From JBBIRM01 sp964517975 (lineage in GTDB: Bacteria; Desulfobacterota; BSN033; UBA1163), in contig CAZFDM010000190.1 of NCBI GenBank assembly GCA_964517975.1, forward strand, positions 1 through 55,012: 55,012 bases of DNA. Reading direction: 5' to 3'. Of the stretch, positions 44,387 through 52,332 are shown one piece after another; positions within the stretch are counted from its first letter, which is position 1; every line of letters begins with the position of its first letter. The notes under the pieces were generated by a model that searched no databases, was not told where the DNA came from, and worked only from the letters and a program-made list of their open reading frames with translations. Made by a program: the position numbers and the translations under genes.

Positions 44387-45469
44387 ATGGCACAACCCAT
44401 TTTAAAGAACAGATCAGAAGTTCTTACGATGCTGATTATTCATCAAGGGGCATTGGGTGATTTCATTCTGGCCCTTCCAGTTTTAAAAAATCTAAAGAAT
44501 ACTTTTCCCCATTCAAAGGTGGTCATTCTCGGATATCCAAGAATTCTTGAACTGGTAGAGGGGCATTTTTATGCGGAGCAGGTTCTTTCCATCGATCAGA
44601 AAGGGATGGCTACTTTCTTTGTCCAGAACGGATTTTTAGATTATACGCTCTCAGAATTCTTCAAAAAATTTGATCTGATAGTCCTCTTTGGGAAAGATCA
44701 AGGGGGGATCCTTCTTCGTAACCTTAATCGAATCTGTCAGGGTGTAGTCCTTCCTATCAATTCTTTTCCAACTTGGGATGAAAGGATCCACCTCACAGAC
44801 CACCTCCTCCGTCAACTTTCCAGATATGGTTTTTCCATTTCAGAGTCTTTGCCTAAACTCTATTTAAACGAGACGGACCGAAGTTGGGCAAAGGAATTTT
44901 GGAAAGAGAAAGGTTTGGATGGAAAGGGAAGGGATGGAGTGATAGTGGTTCATCCAGGGAGTGGGAGCAAAAAGAAGGTCTGGCCATTGGAAAGATTTGT
45001 TGAACTTGTTCAAACCCTGAAGAATCACTTCCTCGTCCATTTTCTCATTGTCCTTGGCCCAGCAGAAGGGATAGAGGTTCAAAAGGCCTTTGAGAGGATA
45101 GGAGACCCTCCACCCATTATCGTAAGGGGACTTTCTTTGCTTCAACTTGCTTCGGTAATGGAGGGGTGCGGGCTATTTGTTGGAAACGACTCTGGCATCT
45201 CCCATATGGCCTCTGCACTGGGAATTCCGACCATTGCAATTTTTGGACCTACGGATCCAAAGGTGTGGTCTCCAAAAGGAGAAAGGGTTTTGGTTGTTCG
45301 ACGAGAGATCCCCTGTTCCCCCTGCTCTGAAGAACGATTCTTTCTATGCAGACATTTTGACTGTTTAAGATCCATTGAAACCCAGGAGGTTTTAAAGGCG
45401 ATCGAGAAGATAGGAGTGAAATTCAAATTTAGAAAGGAGGAAGAAGATGGAAGAGAAGAAAGTCGGTGA
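44387..45469 (+). CDS. Glycosyltransferase family 9 (heptosyltransferase-like)
   Basis: This 360-residue GT-B enzyme has GALGDFILALPVL at the N-terminus, VHPGSGSKKKVWPLERF, and FVGNDSGISHMASALG followed by IFGPTDPKVWSP, all typical of GT9. Family members add heptose or other sugars to LPS core, which supports a Gram-negative host. The gene overlaps the next small gene by 23 bp. No other LPS genes are near. Confidence 0.88.
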   Translation: MAQPILKNRSEVLTMLIIHQGALGDFILALPVLKNLKNTFPHSKVVILGYPRILELVEGHFYAEQVLSIDQKGMATFFVQNGFLDYTLSEFFKKFDLIVLFGKDQGGILLRNLNRICQGVVLPINSFPTWDERIHLTDHLLRQLSRYGFSISESLPKLYLNETDRSWAKEFWKEKGLDGKGRDGVIVVHPGSGSKKKVWPLERFVELVQTLKNHFLVHFLIVLGPAEGIEVQKAFERIGDPPPIIVRGLSLLQLASVMEGCGLFVGNDSGISHMASALGIPTIAIFGPTDPKVWSPKGERVLVVRREIPCSPCSEERFFLCRHFDCLRSIETQEVLKAIEKIGVKFKFRKEEEDGREESR

Positions 45470-45701
45470 GGTGATCAAATTTTTTGGGAAGATAAGCGTG
45501 GCGGCCATTCGGCTTACGGATACCTTAAAGGTCGGAGATAAGATCCATATTGTTGGGCATACCACTGATATCACCCAGACGGTTGAGTCCATGCAGATTG
45601 AGAATAAGAATGTTCAGGAGGCAGGCCCTGGCGCAGATATTGGGATTAAAGTGAAAGACAGAACAAGAGAACACGATACCGTTTATAAAATTATGGAGTA
45701 A
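45447..45701 (+). CDS. Tiny EF-Tu domain-2-like beta-barrel protein
   Basis: This 84-residue protein consists of one translation-factor domain-2-like barrel: KISVAAIRLTDTLKVGDKIHIVG, TVESMQIENKNVQEAGPGADIGIKV. There is no GTPase domain. It starts inside the end of the GT9 gene after GAAAGGAGGAA, and the radical SAM gene begins 4 bp after its stop. Similar stand-alone barrels are annotated as elongation-factor-like; their role is unknown. Confidence 0.78.
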   Translation: MEEKKVGEVIKFFGKISVAAIRLTDTLKVGDKIHIVGHTTDITQTVESMQIENKNVQEAGPGADIGIKVKDRTREHDTVYKIME

Positions 45702-45705
45702 AGGG

Positions 45706-46827
45706 GTGCCCCTCAGGAAGGCAGAGGCACAAGAGAAAAAATGCCTTGCCTGTGGAAAGAAGGCTAAAATTCTTTCTCAGGCCCTCCAGGTCTGCTTGGA
45801 TTGTCTTCGATCAGGGGGAGAGACCGTTCAACCTCTTATTGAGGAGGCCCACTACCGATGTCGAGCCCCTTTCCGGTTGGTTAATCGGCCTCCAAAGGAT
45901 GAGGCCGGGATTCCTTGTTCAATCTGCACCAACCAGTGTAGAGTCCCTGAGGGAGGATGGGGATATTGTGGATTGAGGACACAAAAAGGAGGAGTCCTCA
46001 GTGGAGTCTCTCCGGAAGAAGGGAATGTCAGTTGGTATTATGATGGATTGCCAACAAATTGTGTTGCGGATTGGGTCTGCCCTGGTGGGACAGGCGCTGG
46101 ATATCCCCAATATGCCTATACGGATGGACCTGAATATGGTTTTAAGAACCTGGCGGTCTTTTATCATGGATGCTCCTTCGATTGTCTCTTCTGTCAGAAT
46201 TGGACTTATCGGGAGAGGGTTTGGGATAAAGACAGGGTTACTCCTGAAAGGCTGGCAATGGCGGTCGATGAGAAGACCAGTTGTATCTGTTATTTTGGTG
46301 GTGACCCCACTCCTCAACTTCCCCATTCGATCGAGGCCTCGAAGAAGGCATTGGAAAAGGCTCAAGGAAGGATTCTTCGTATCTGCTGGGAGACCAATGG
46401 TTCGATGAATCCCCATCTATTAGAAGAGGTGATGGCGATTTCTTTAGCCTCCGGAGGATGTGTCAAATTTGATATCAAGGCATGGAGCGATTCCCTTCAC
46501 CAAGCTCTCTGTGGCGTTTCTAATAAAAGGACCCAAGAGAATTTTGAACGGGCCAGCCAGTGGATCAGAAAAAGGCCTAACCCTCCACCCTTGATTGCCA
46601 GCACCCTTCTTGTCCCTGGGTATATTGATGAGGGAGAGGTTCGGGCGATTTCAAGATGGATTGCATCCCTTGACCCAGAGATTCCTTATTCCTTATTGGC
46701 CTTCTATCCCCAATTCTTTTTTAAAGACCTTCCCACCACCTCAAGGGCTTTTGCTTTTAGATGTAAAGAGGTGGCTGAGGAAGAAGGTCTTCGGAGAGTT
46801 AGGATTGGAAATATACACCTGCTATAA
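45706..46827 (+). CDS. Second AmrS-like radical SAM protein
   Basis: This 373-residue protein has the radical SAM motif Cys156, Cys160 and Cys163 (GCSFDCLFC). Upstream lies an AmrS-type four-Cys region (Cys71, 74, 78 and 88, CSICTNQC and GYCGLR). An additional N-terminal zinc-ribbon uses Cys13/16/30/33. A GTG start is only 4 bp after the small barrel gene. The substrate is unknown. It is more divergent than the AmrS at 27,339-28,349. Confidence 0.8.
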   Translation: MPLRKAEAQEKKCLACGKKAKILSQALQVCLDCLRSGGETVQPLIEEAHYRCRAPFRLVNRPPKDEAGIPCSICTNQCRVPEGGWGYCGLRTQKGGVLSGVSPEEGNVSWYYDGLPTNCVADWVCPGGTGAGYPQYAYTDGPEYGFKNLAVFYHGCSFDCLFCQNWTYRERVWDKDRVTPERLAMAVDEKTSCICYFGGDPTPQLPHSIEASKKALEKAQGRILRICWETNGSMNPHLLEEVMAISLASGGCVKFDIKAWSDSLHQALCGVSNKRTQENFERASQWIRKRPNPPPLIASTLLVPGYIDEGEVRAISRWIASLDPEIPYSLLAFYPQFFFKDLPTTSRAFAFRCKEVAEEEGLRRVRIGNIHLL

Positions 46828-46828
46828 T
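46820..46828 (+). promoter_or_regulatory. Extended -10 promoter of the defence-type cassette
   Basis: TGCTATAAT, a TGn-TATAAT extended -10, overlaps the stop codon of the radical SAM gene. The -35 region (TTAGGA-like) is weak, as is usual for extended -10 promoters. The following 86 bp leader has a small hairpin, CTCTCC with GGAGAG, at 46843-46861. Confidence 0.6.
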
Positions 46829-46913
46829 CCTGAGTTCATTCCCTCTCCTCGGATCGGAGAGTTCGGAGTCAGGAGAATTTGGATAGAGTTTGGAAGAAGA
46901 TAGAGAACGAAAT

Positions 46914-47267
46914 ATGGCAATAAAGTTGGGATTATCTGAAAAGAGGAAGAAGGGCCTGGAAAAAGAATTGGATAGAGTCCTTCCCATTCTGATAAACTTG
47001 GGGGTAAAAAAGATTATCCTATTTGGTTCGTTATCTGTCGGAAGAGTCCATCGGTCCAGTGATATCGACCTGTTGATTATTAAGGAATCAAATCAGCGTT
47101 TTTTGGATCGATTGGATGAAATTTACCAAGCGGTCAGACCCCGCTATGGCATCGATTTCTTTGTTTACACCACTGAGGAATTTGAAGAGATGAGGTTAAC
47201 CAATTTATTCTTAAGGAGGGCTGTTAAAGAGGGGAGACTACTGTATGAAGTCGAATCCAATGAATGA
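46914..47267 (+). CDS. MNT-type nucleotidyltransferase (antitoxin-like)
   Basis: This 117-residue minimal nucleotidyltransferase has the core GSx10DxD (FGSLSVGRVHRSSDIDLL) and a third acidic residue in YGIDFFVY, so it should be catalytically competent. A TTG at 46890 gives eight more residues; ATG 46914 is preferred. In MNT/HEPN pairs the MNT protein neutralises the HEPN partner, sometimes by adding nucleotides. It overlaps the HEPN gene by 23 bp. Confidence 0.85.
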   Translation: MAIKLGLSEKRKKGLEKELDRVLPILINLGVKKIILFGSLSVGRVHRSSDIDLLIIKESNQRFLDRLDEIYQAVRPRYGIDFFVYTTEEFEEMRLTNLFLRRAVKEGRLLYEVESNE

Positions 47268-47652
47268 AGCACGCCGTTGGCTTTTGCAGGCAGAACAAGA
47301 CCTTGACGATGCGGAGTTTAATCGTTCTGGTGGAAGATACAACGTGGCCTGTTTTCTTGCTCAGCAATCGGCAGAGAAGGGATTGAAGGCTTACCTTTAT
47401 TCAAAAGGGGCTGAAGAGGTGTGGGGGCATTCTGTAGCAGAACTTTGTAAAGATGCCCAAACATTTGATCCAGAATTTAAGCAATTAGATATCAATGCTG
47501 CCCCCCTCGATAAATATTATATTCCCACTCGTTACCCCAATGCCTTGCCTGGTGGCATTCCTTCAAAGGCGTTTGATGAGAACGATGCTAAGAACGCTAT
47601 TCGTTTGGCCAAAGAGGTGATCAATTTTGTGAAGATTAAGGGAGGGTTTTAG
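47245..47652 (+). CDS. HEPN-domain protein (toxin-like partner of MNT)
   Basis: This 135-residue helical HEPN protein has ARRWLLQAEQDLDDAEF, CFLAQQSAEKGLKAYL and the YIPTRYPNALPGG segment typical of the class. The RNase motif RX4-6H of toxic HEPN proteins is not seen; the only His is in WGHSV without a suitably spaced Arg. It follows GAGGGGAG. Its stop overlaps the radC start by one base. It may be a non-RNase partner in complex with MNT. Confidence 0.85.
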   Translation: MKSNPMNEARRWLLQAEQDLDDAEFNRSGGRYNVACFLAQQSAEKGLKAYLYSKGAEEVWGHSVAELCKDAQTFDPEFKQLDINAAPLDKYYIPTRYPNALPGGIPSKAFDENDAKNAIRLAKEVINFVKIKGGF

Positions 47653-48344
47653 TGACCCGAGACTCGTCTTTTACTGTTCGCGATCTTCCAAAATCAGAGA
47701 GGCCTCGGGAAAGGCTTCAGAAATTCGGTCCGGAGGCTCTTTCTGCTCAAGAGCTTTTGTCTCTGGTCATTGGTCGTGGTATCCCTAAGAAGTCCGTAAT
47801 GAGTATTGCCCAGGAATTGTTGGCAAAGTTTGGCAATATCAAGGCGATAAGTCAGGCAACCATAGAGGAACTCTCCCAAATAAAGGGGATTGGTCTTGCG
47901 AAAGCAGCCCAGATTAAAGCTTGTTTTGAACTTGGAAAGAGAGAGGACTTAGAACCGGAGCTGAAAAATTTTGATATCAAAGAACCTGAGGCAGTTGTAA
48001 AAGCTATTCGAGCAAGTATTAAGGATAAAGCGAAGGAACATTTTAAGCTTATTCTTCTGAATCCTCGTAATAAAATTATCGGAATTTCCACTATCTCCAT
48101 CGGCACACTCAATGCCAGCTTGGTTCATCCAAGGGAAGTTTTTAAGGATGCCATCACCCACAGCGCTGCTTCTGTAATTTTAGCCCATAACCACCCCTCC
48201 GGAGACCCCGAACCCTCAGAGGATGATATAAAAATCACCAAGAAATTAGTAGACTCCGGGAAAATTTTAGGCATTGAGGTTTTAGACCATATCGTTATCG
48301 GTAAAAGTAATTTTTTTAGCTTCAAGGAAAGGGGATTGATTTAA
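47652..48344 (+). CDS. radC: RadC (JAB/MPN) family protein
   Basis: This 230-residue protein has an N-terminal helix-hairpin-helix region (LSQIKGIGLAKAAQIKA) and a C-terminal JAMM metal site (HNHPSGDPEPSEDD). GTG start at 47652 is coupled to the HEPN stop. RadC's role is unclear, and it often accompanies mobile or defence DNA. It ends 4 bp before the nuclease/methylase gene. Confidence 0.92.
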   Translation: MTRDSSFTVRDLPKSERPRERLQKFGPEALSAQELLSLVIGRGIPKKSVMSIAQELLAKFGNIKAISQATIEELSQIKGIGLAKAAQIKACFELGKREDLEPELKNFDIKEPEAVVKAIRASIKDKAKEHFKLILLNPRNKIIGISTISIGTLNASLVHPREVFKDAITHSAASVILAHNHPSGDPEPSEDDIKITKKLVDSGKILGIEVLDHIVIGKSNFFSFKERGLI

Positions 48345-48348
48345 GGCC

Positions 48349-50361
48349 ATGAACAAAATAAGTTACAAACCTTTAGAAGAAGAAGTTAAGGCCGATGAGA
48401 TCTTAGACCTTGTTTTTAAAGATTCTTCCGTAAAACATGGATTGCAGGAGTTTTCTAAAAATATCTTAAAAAGGATCAAAGCCTTTGAAAAAGAGGATGG
48501 GAAGTTTTATGTCCATTGCTTAAAAAGAAGTAAAGATATATTCATCTACGATAAAAATAAAAAGATAGGAAAACCCGAGGAGGTCATCCGTCAACTTTGG
48601 CTGATTAAGTTAACCCAGGAATATAAGTATCCATTAGAGAGGATTGAAGTTGAGAAGTCAGTGCAATTCGGCACCGAAGTTCGGGAGAAGTCGGCTGACA
48701 TTGTTTTGTATAAAGAGGATAAGATTACACCTTACATTATTTTTGAGTTAAAACAGCCAAATGCAAAAAAGGCTGAAGAACAATTGAAGTCTTATTTAAG
48801 TGCAGAAGGGGCGGAAGGTGGAGTTTGGTCAAACGGTATCCAGCGATTTATACTATATCGCCCTTACCCGAAAGAATATATAACCACCCTTTCGGACATC
48901 CCCAATGTTAATCAGACATGGGACGACCTTTTTGAAGAGAAAAGGATCTATGATGAATTGCAGGAGAAGTTTGACCTATCCTTCATAATTTCAAGGCTTG
49001 AGGAGATGGTCTTGGCACAGGCTGGCGTCAATGTCTTTGAGGAAGTTTTTAAGTTGATCTATGCAAAACTTTATGACGAAGATCAAGCCAAGAATTTTCG
49101 GACAAAAAGGGAGGTCTATTTCAGACAATATAAAGAGCCCAAAAAGACTTATGCTGTAATCAATGATGAGCTTTTTAAAGGCGCAATTGAGGAATGGAAA
49201 GATATTTTTAACCCATTATCAAAAATCGATCTGTCACCAGAACAACTTCAAATCTGTGTTCCTTTCTTAGAAGATAAGAAATTTTTTGGCTCAGGCAGGG
49301 AGGAATTGGAAATTATAGACCGTGCTTTCGAACATTTGATTGCAGAGGTCTCAAAAGGGCAAAAGGGCCAATACTTTACACCTCGCAATGTGATAAAGAT
49401 GTGCGTGAAAATGCTTAATCCTAAAAAGAATGAATATGTGATTGACCCAGCTTGTGGATCAGGAGGGTTCTTACTTCATACAATGTATTGGGTATGGGAT
49501 AATGACTTAAAATCTGCCTCAACAACAGCAAAACAAAAATATGCTAATCGCTATCTTTATGGGATTGATTTCGATGATAATATGCGTCGTATATCTCAAG
49601 CCTTGATGCTCATTGCTGGTGATGGAAGACACAATATTTTTAAGCGTAATTCTTTAGATGGTAGAGACTGGGTGGGCGAGCAAGCAGAGGAGGCAAGGGC
49701 TTCTTTGAAATCACTTCTGAGGAATTTCGATAATCCAAAACAAAACGAAGAAAACCGGAAGACCTATCGATACCTCAATTTTGATATATTGATGACAAAC
49801 CCTCCTTTTGCAGGTGAGATTACAGATTCTGGCCTTCTTCGGCAATATGAATTTGCCAAGAAGGATGGGAAGCTTAAACAAAAGGTTGAAAGGCATTTAC
49901 TATTTATAGAGCGGTCTTTGGATGCCCTTCGTCCCAGTGGAAGAATGGCAATCGTATTGCCACAGGGAGTTTATAATAACACGAATATGGAATGGCTTAG
50001 ATTATGGCTTTTCGAAAAAGCCCGAATCCTGGCAGTGGTTGGATTGGAAGGAAATACCTTTAAACTTCCAGCCCCAGCAAAAGGCACAGGGACAAAAACC
50101 TCCGTCTTATTCTTAAAGAAATGGGGAGAAGATGAGAAACCATTAGAGGATTATCCCATATTTATGGCAGTTTCAAAGAAATCAGGGAAAGATAACTCTG
50201 GCGAGTATATTTTTCTGAATGAAAAAGGGCAAAGAGTAAAATCCGAAGGTGGTATCTTCGAAACTTCAGAAAAGCTAAAGCTTGATGATGATTTGGACGA
50301 GATTGCCGAAGAATTTGTGAAGTTTGCGAAGAGAGAGAAATTTGAGTGGTGGTGTGAATGA
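48349..50361 (+). CDS. Fused PD-(D/E)XK nuclease and N6-adenine DNA methylase (type I/IIG-like)
   Basis: This 670-residue protein has two parts. The N-terminus (to about 160) is an HsdR_N-type nuclease with Asp117 (SADIVLY), Glu133-Leu-Lys135 (FELKQP) and Gln145xxxTyr149, the full motif set. The rest is an HsdM-type methylase with motif I DPACGSGGF at 366-374 and motif IV NPPF at 484-487. No helicase motor is present in it or nearby. The next gene is an S subunit (4-bp overlap). The layout matches BcgI-type systems. Confidence 0.88.
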   Translation: MNKISYKPLEEEVKADEILDLVFKDSSVKHGLQEFSKNILKRIKAFEKEDGKFYVHCLKRSKDIFIYDKNKKIGKPEEVIRQLWLIKLTQEYKYPLERIEVEKSVQFGTEVREKSADIVLYKEDKITPYIIFELKQPNAKKAEEQLKSYLSAEGAEGGVWSNGIQRFILYRPYPKEYITTLSDIPNVNQTWDDLFEEKRIYDELQEKFDLSFIISRLEEMVLAQAGVNVFEEVFKLIYAKLYDEDQAKNFRTKREVYFRQYKEPKKTYAVINDELFKGAIEEWKDIFNPLSKIDLSPEQLQICVPFLEDKKFFGSGREELEIIDRAFEHLIAEVSKGQKGQYFTPRNVIKMCVKMLNPKKNEYVIDPACGSGGFLLHTMYWVWDNDLKSASTTAKQKYANRYLYGIDFDDNMRRISQALMLIAGDGRHNIFKRNSLDGRDWVGEQAEEARASLKSLLRNFDNPKQNEENRKTYRYLNFDILMTNPPFAGEITDSGLLRQYEFAKKDGKLKQKVERHLLFIERSLDALRPSGRMAIVLPQGVYNNTNMEWLRLWLFEKARILAVVGLEGNTFKLPAPAKGTGTKTSVLFLKKWGEDEKPLEDYPIFMAVSKKSGKDNSGEYIFLNEKGQRVKSEGGIFETSEKLKLDDDLDEIAEEFVKFAKREKFEWWCE

Positions 50362-51725
50362 TAACCTATTCCATTATCCAAAAATCTAAACTTGAAAGGG
50401 CATGTCGACTGGATGCAGAATATTACCAGCCGGAATATTTAGAATTAGAAAAGAAAATACTTTCGACAAAGTCATATAAACTTTGGGGCAATATAGAAGG
50501 ACGATTTATTACTGGCCCGTTTGGTTCCGAATTTGGTGTTGAAAATTATACCTCCGGAACTCAATATAGATATGTTCGTGGCAAAGACGTAAAAGAATTT
50601 TTTCTCCTCGATGGTGATAATGTTTATATACCAGAGAAAGATTACGAAAGACTTAAAAAATATTCACTTAAAGAGCATGACATTCTTGTTTCAGTGGTCG
50701 GAACGCTTGGTAACGCTGCAATTGTTGATAGCTCTATAATTCCTGCTATATTTAGTTGTAAGAGCACAGTTTTTCGTACTGATTTTATTAATCCTTATTA
50801 TTTTATTGCCTATCTTAACTCACAATATGGTAGAAAACTTTTGGAACGAAGTGTCCGGGGCGCTGTTCAAACTGGCCTTAACATAGAAGATCTAAAGTCT
50901 TTGCCTGTTTTTACACCTTCGCCGAAGATACAGGAATCCATAGCCTTAACTGTTTTGAATGCAAAAGAGGAACATGGCAAATCTAAATTTCTTTATTCCC
51001 AAGCTGAAGATTTGCTTTTGGAGGAGTTAGGCTTAAAGGATTTCAAACCGACGGAGGAGTTATCTTATATTGTCAATCTCTCCGAGGTAAAATCTGCTTA
51101 CCGTGCCGATGCCGAATATTTCCACCCGAAATATGAGAAAATAATACAGAAAATTAAAAAGCAGAATCTTAAAGCTCTCGGTGATTTAGTTTCGTTAAAG
51201 AAAGGATTTGAACCTGGAAGTGAAGAATATCAAAACGAAGGCAAACTATTTATTCGAGTTAGCAATATTTCTAAACATGGCTTAATTGATAAAGACCAAA
51301 AATATCTGAGCGATGGGTTATATCAGAAATTAAAAAAAGATTTTGAGCCAAGGCCTGGAGAAATTTTACTTACTAAAGATGCAAATCCTGGTATTGGCTA
51401 TGTGCTGAAAGAATCACTTGAAGGTATAATCGCAGGAGGAATTATAAGATTAAAACCTAAAGAAGATATTGAAGCCGAATATTTAGCGCTTTGCATCAAT
51501 TCAATCATTGGACAAATGCAGATTGACCGAGACGTTGGTGGATCGGTCATTGTCCATTGGAAGCCAGAACAAATTAAAAAATTACAAGTTCCTATTCTTC
51601 CAAAATCCACCCAAGAAAAAATTGCTGATTTGGTTATCCAATCTCACCAAGCACACAAAAAGGCAAAAGAACTTTTAGAGAAGGCAAAAAGAGAAGTGGA
51701 AGAGTTTATTGAGAAGAATCAATAA
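50358..51725 (+). CDS. Type I-like specificity subunit HsdS
   Basis: This 455-residue protein has two target-recognition halves. Each begins with a similar segment, LDAEYYQPEYLELEKK near residue 14 and RADAEYFHPKYEKIIQK in the middle. Conserved helices (KIQESIALTVLNAK and STQEKIADLVIQSHQAH) end each half. It overlaps the methylase by ATGA. The two halves predict a bipartite DNA target. No truncation is visible. Confidence 0.88.
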   Translation: MITYSIIQKSKLERACRLDAEYYQPEYLELEKKILSTKSYKLWGNIEGRFITGPFGSEFGVENYTSGTQYRYVRGKDVKEFFLLDGDNVYIPEKDYERLKKYSLKEHDILVSVVGTLGNAAIVDSSIIPAIFSCKSTVFRTDFINPYYFIAYLNSQYGRKLLERSVRGAVQTGLNIEDLKSLPVFTPSPKIQESIALTVLNAKEEHGKSKFLYSQAEDLLLEELGLKDFKPTEELSYIVNLSEVKSAYRADAEYFHPKYEKIIQKIKKQNLKALGDLVSLKKGFEPGSEEYQNEGKLFIRVSNISKHGLIDKDQKYLSDGLYQKLKKDFEPRPGEILLTKDANPGIGYVLKESLEGIIAGGIIRLKPKEDIEAEYLALCINSIIGQMQIDRDVGGSVIVHWKPEQIKKLQVPILPKSTQEKIADLVIQSHQAHKKAKELLEKAKREVEEFIEKNQ

Positions 51726-51728
51726 AAC

Positions 51729-51941
51729 ATGAAAACAGAAAACGAATTCTTTAAGGCAAAAAGACCCTAGTCAAAAATAAAAGATCAGGTCATTGAAAAC
51801 TATCTGGTTCCCTATCTGAATAAGGTTTCAACAAGAATTGGGGATGGGTCCAAATTTCTAAATGATAAGGAAAAATCAACAAATCCGATTGGCTTATCGA
51901 CCAAATCTTCTATAAGCTTTATTAATTGGAGGGATAGAAGT
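51729..51941 (+). pseudogene. Degraded N-terminal remnant, possibly of a three-Cys-motif partner (TcmP-like) gene
   Basis: From ATG 51729 the frame reads MKTENEFFKAKRP, then a TAG at 51768-51770, then SKIKDQVIENYLVPYLNKV. As I recall, TcmP-family proteins begin with a similar NxFF...PWSxxKxxxxxxYLxPY pattern, so TAG may replace an ancestral TGG (Trp). After about 19 residues the similarity fades, and the frame runs into the start of the next gene. The family call comes from pattern memory, not a database comparison. Confidence 0.45.
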
Positions 51942-52259
51942 ATGAAGATAGATATTGATCAACTCAGTGAATCGGAACTTATTGACCTAAATAACAGGAT
52001 TGTTCAACGTTTGCGCTTCCTAAGGCAGAAGCATGCTCATGAGGATATGCTTAAATTTAGCATAGGGGATCGTGTAACTTTTCAACCTGAGGGCCGATCA
52101 CCAATAGTCGGGATGGTTACTCGCTACAACCGTAAGACTGTAACAGTAATTACTAACGATGGCCAGCATTGGAATGTTTCACCGATTCTCCTCCAAAAGG
52201 TAATCCCAAAAAGTGAAGAGACGTCAGAAAATAAGGTGATTCCGTTTAGAAAAGAATAG
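51942..52259 (+). CDS. Small SH3-like hypothetical protein
   Basis: This 105-residue protein has an N-terminal helix (LSESELIDLNNRIVQRLRFL) and an SH3-like/KOW-like beta part (FSIGDRVTFQPEGRSPIVG, TVTVITNDGQHWNVSP). A strong TTGGAGGGA ribosome site precedes it. It is in frame with the upstream degraded gene. Similar small proteins often occur in accessory DNA. Function unknown. Confidence 0.65.
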   Translation: MKIDIDQLSESELIDLNNRIVQRLRFLRQKHAHEDMLKFSIGDRVTFQPEGRSPIVGMVTRYNRKTVTVITNDGQHWNVSPILLQKVIPKSEETSENKVIPFRKE

Positions 52260-52332
52260 GCTAGTCTAGTCTATCCATCGGACTCTAAGGTATTCTTTCT
52301 TATTGCCCCCTCGGGGATTGGGAGAAAAACCC

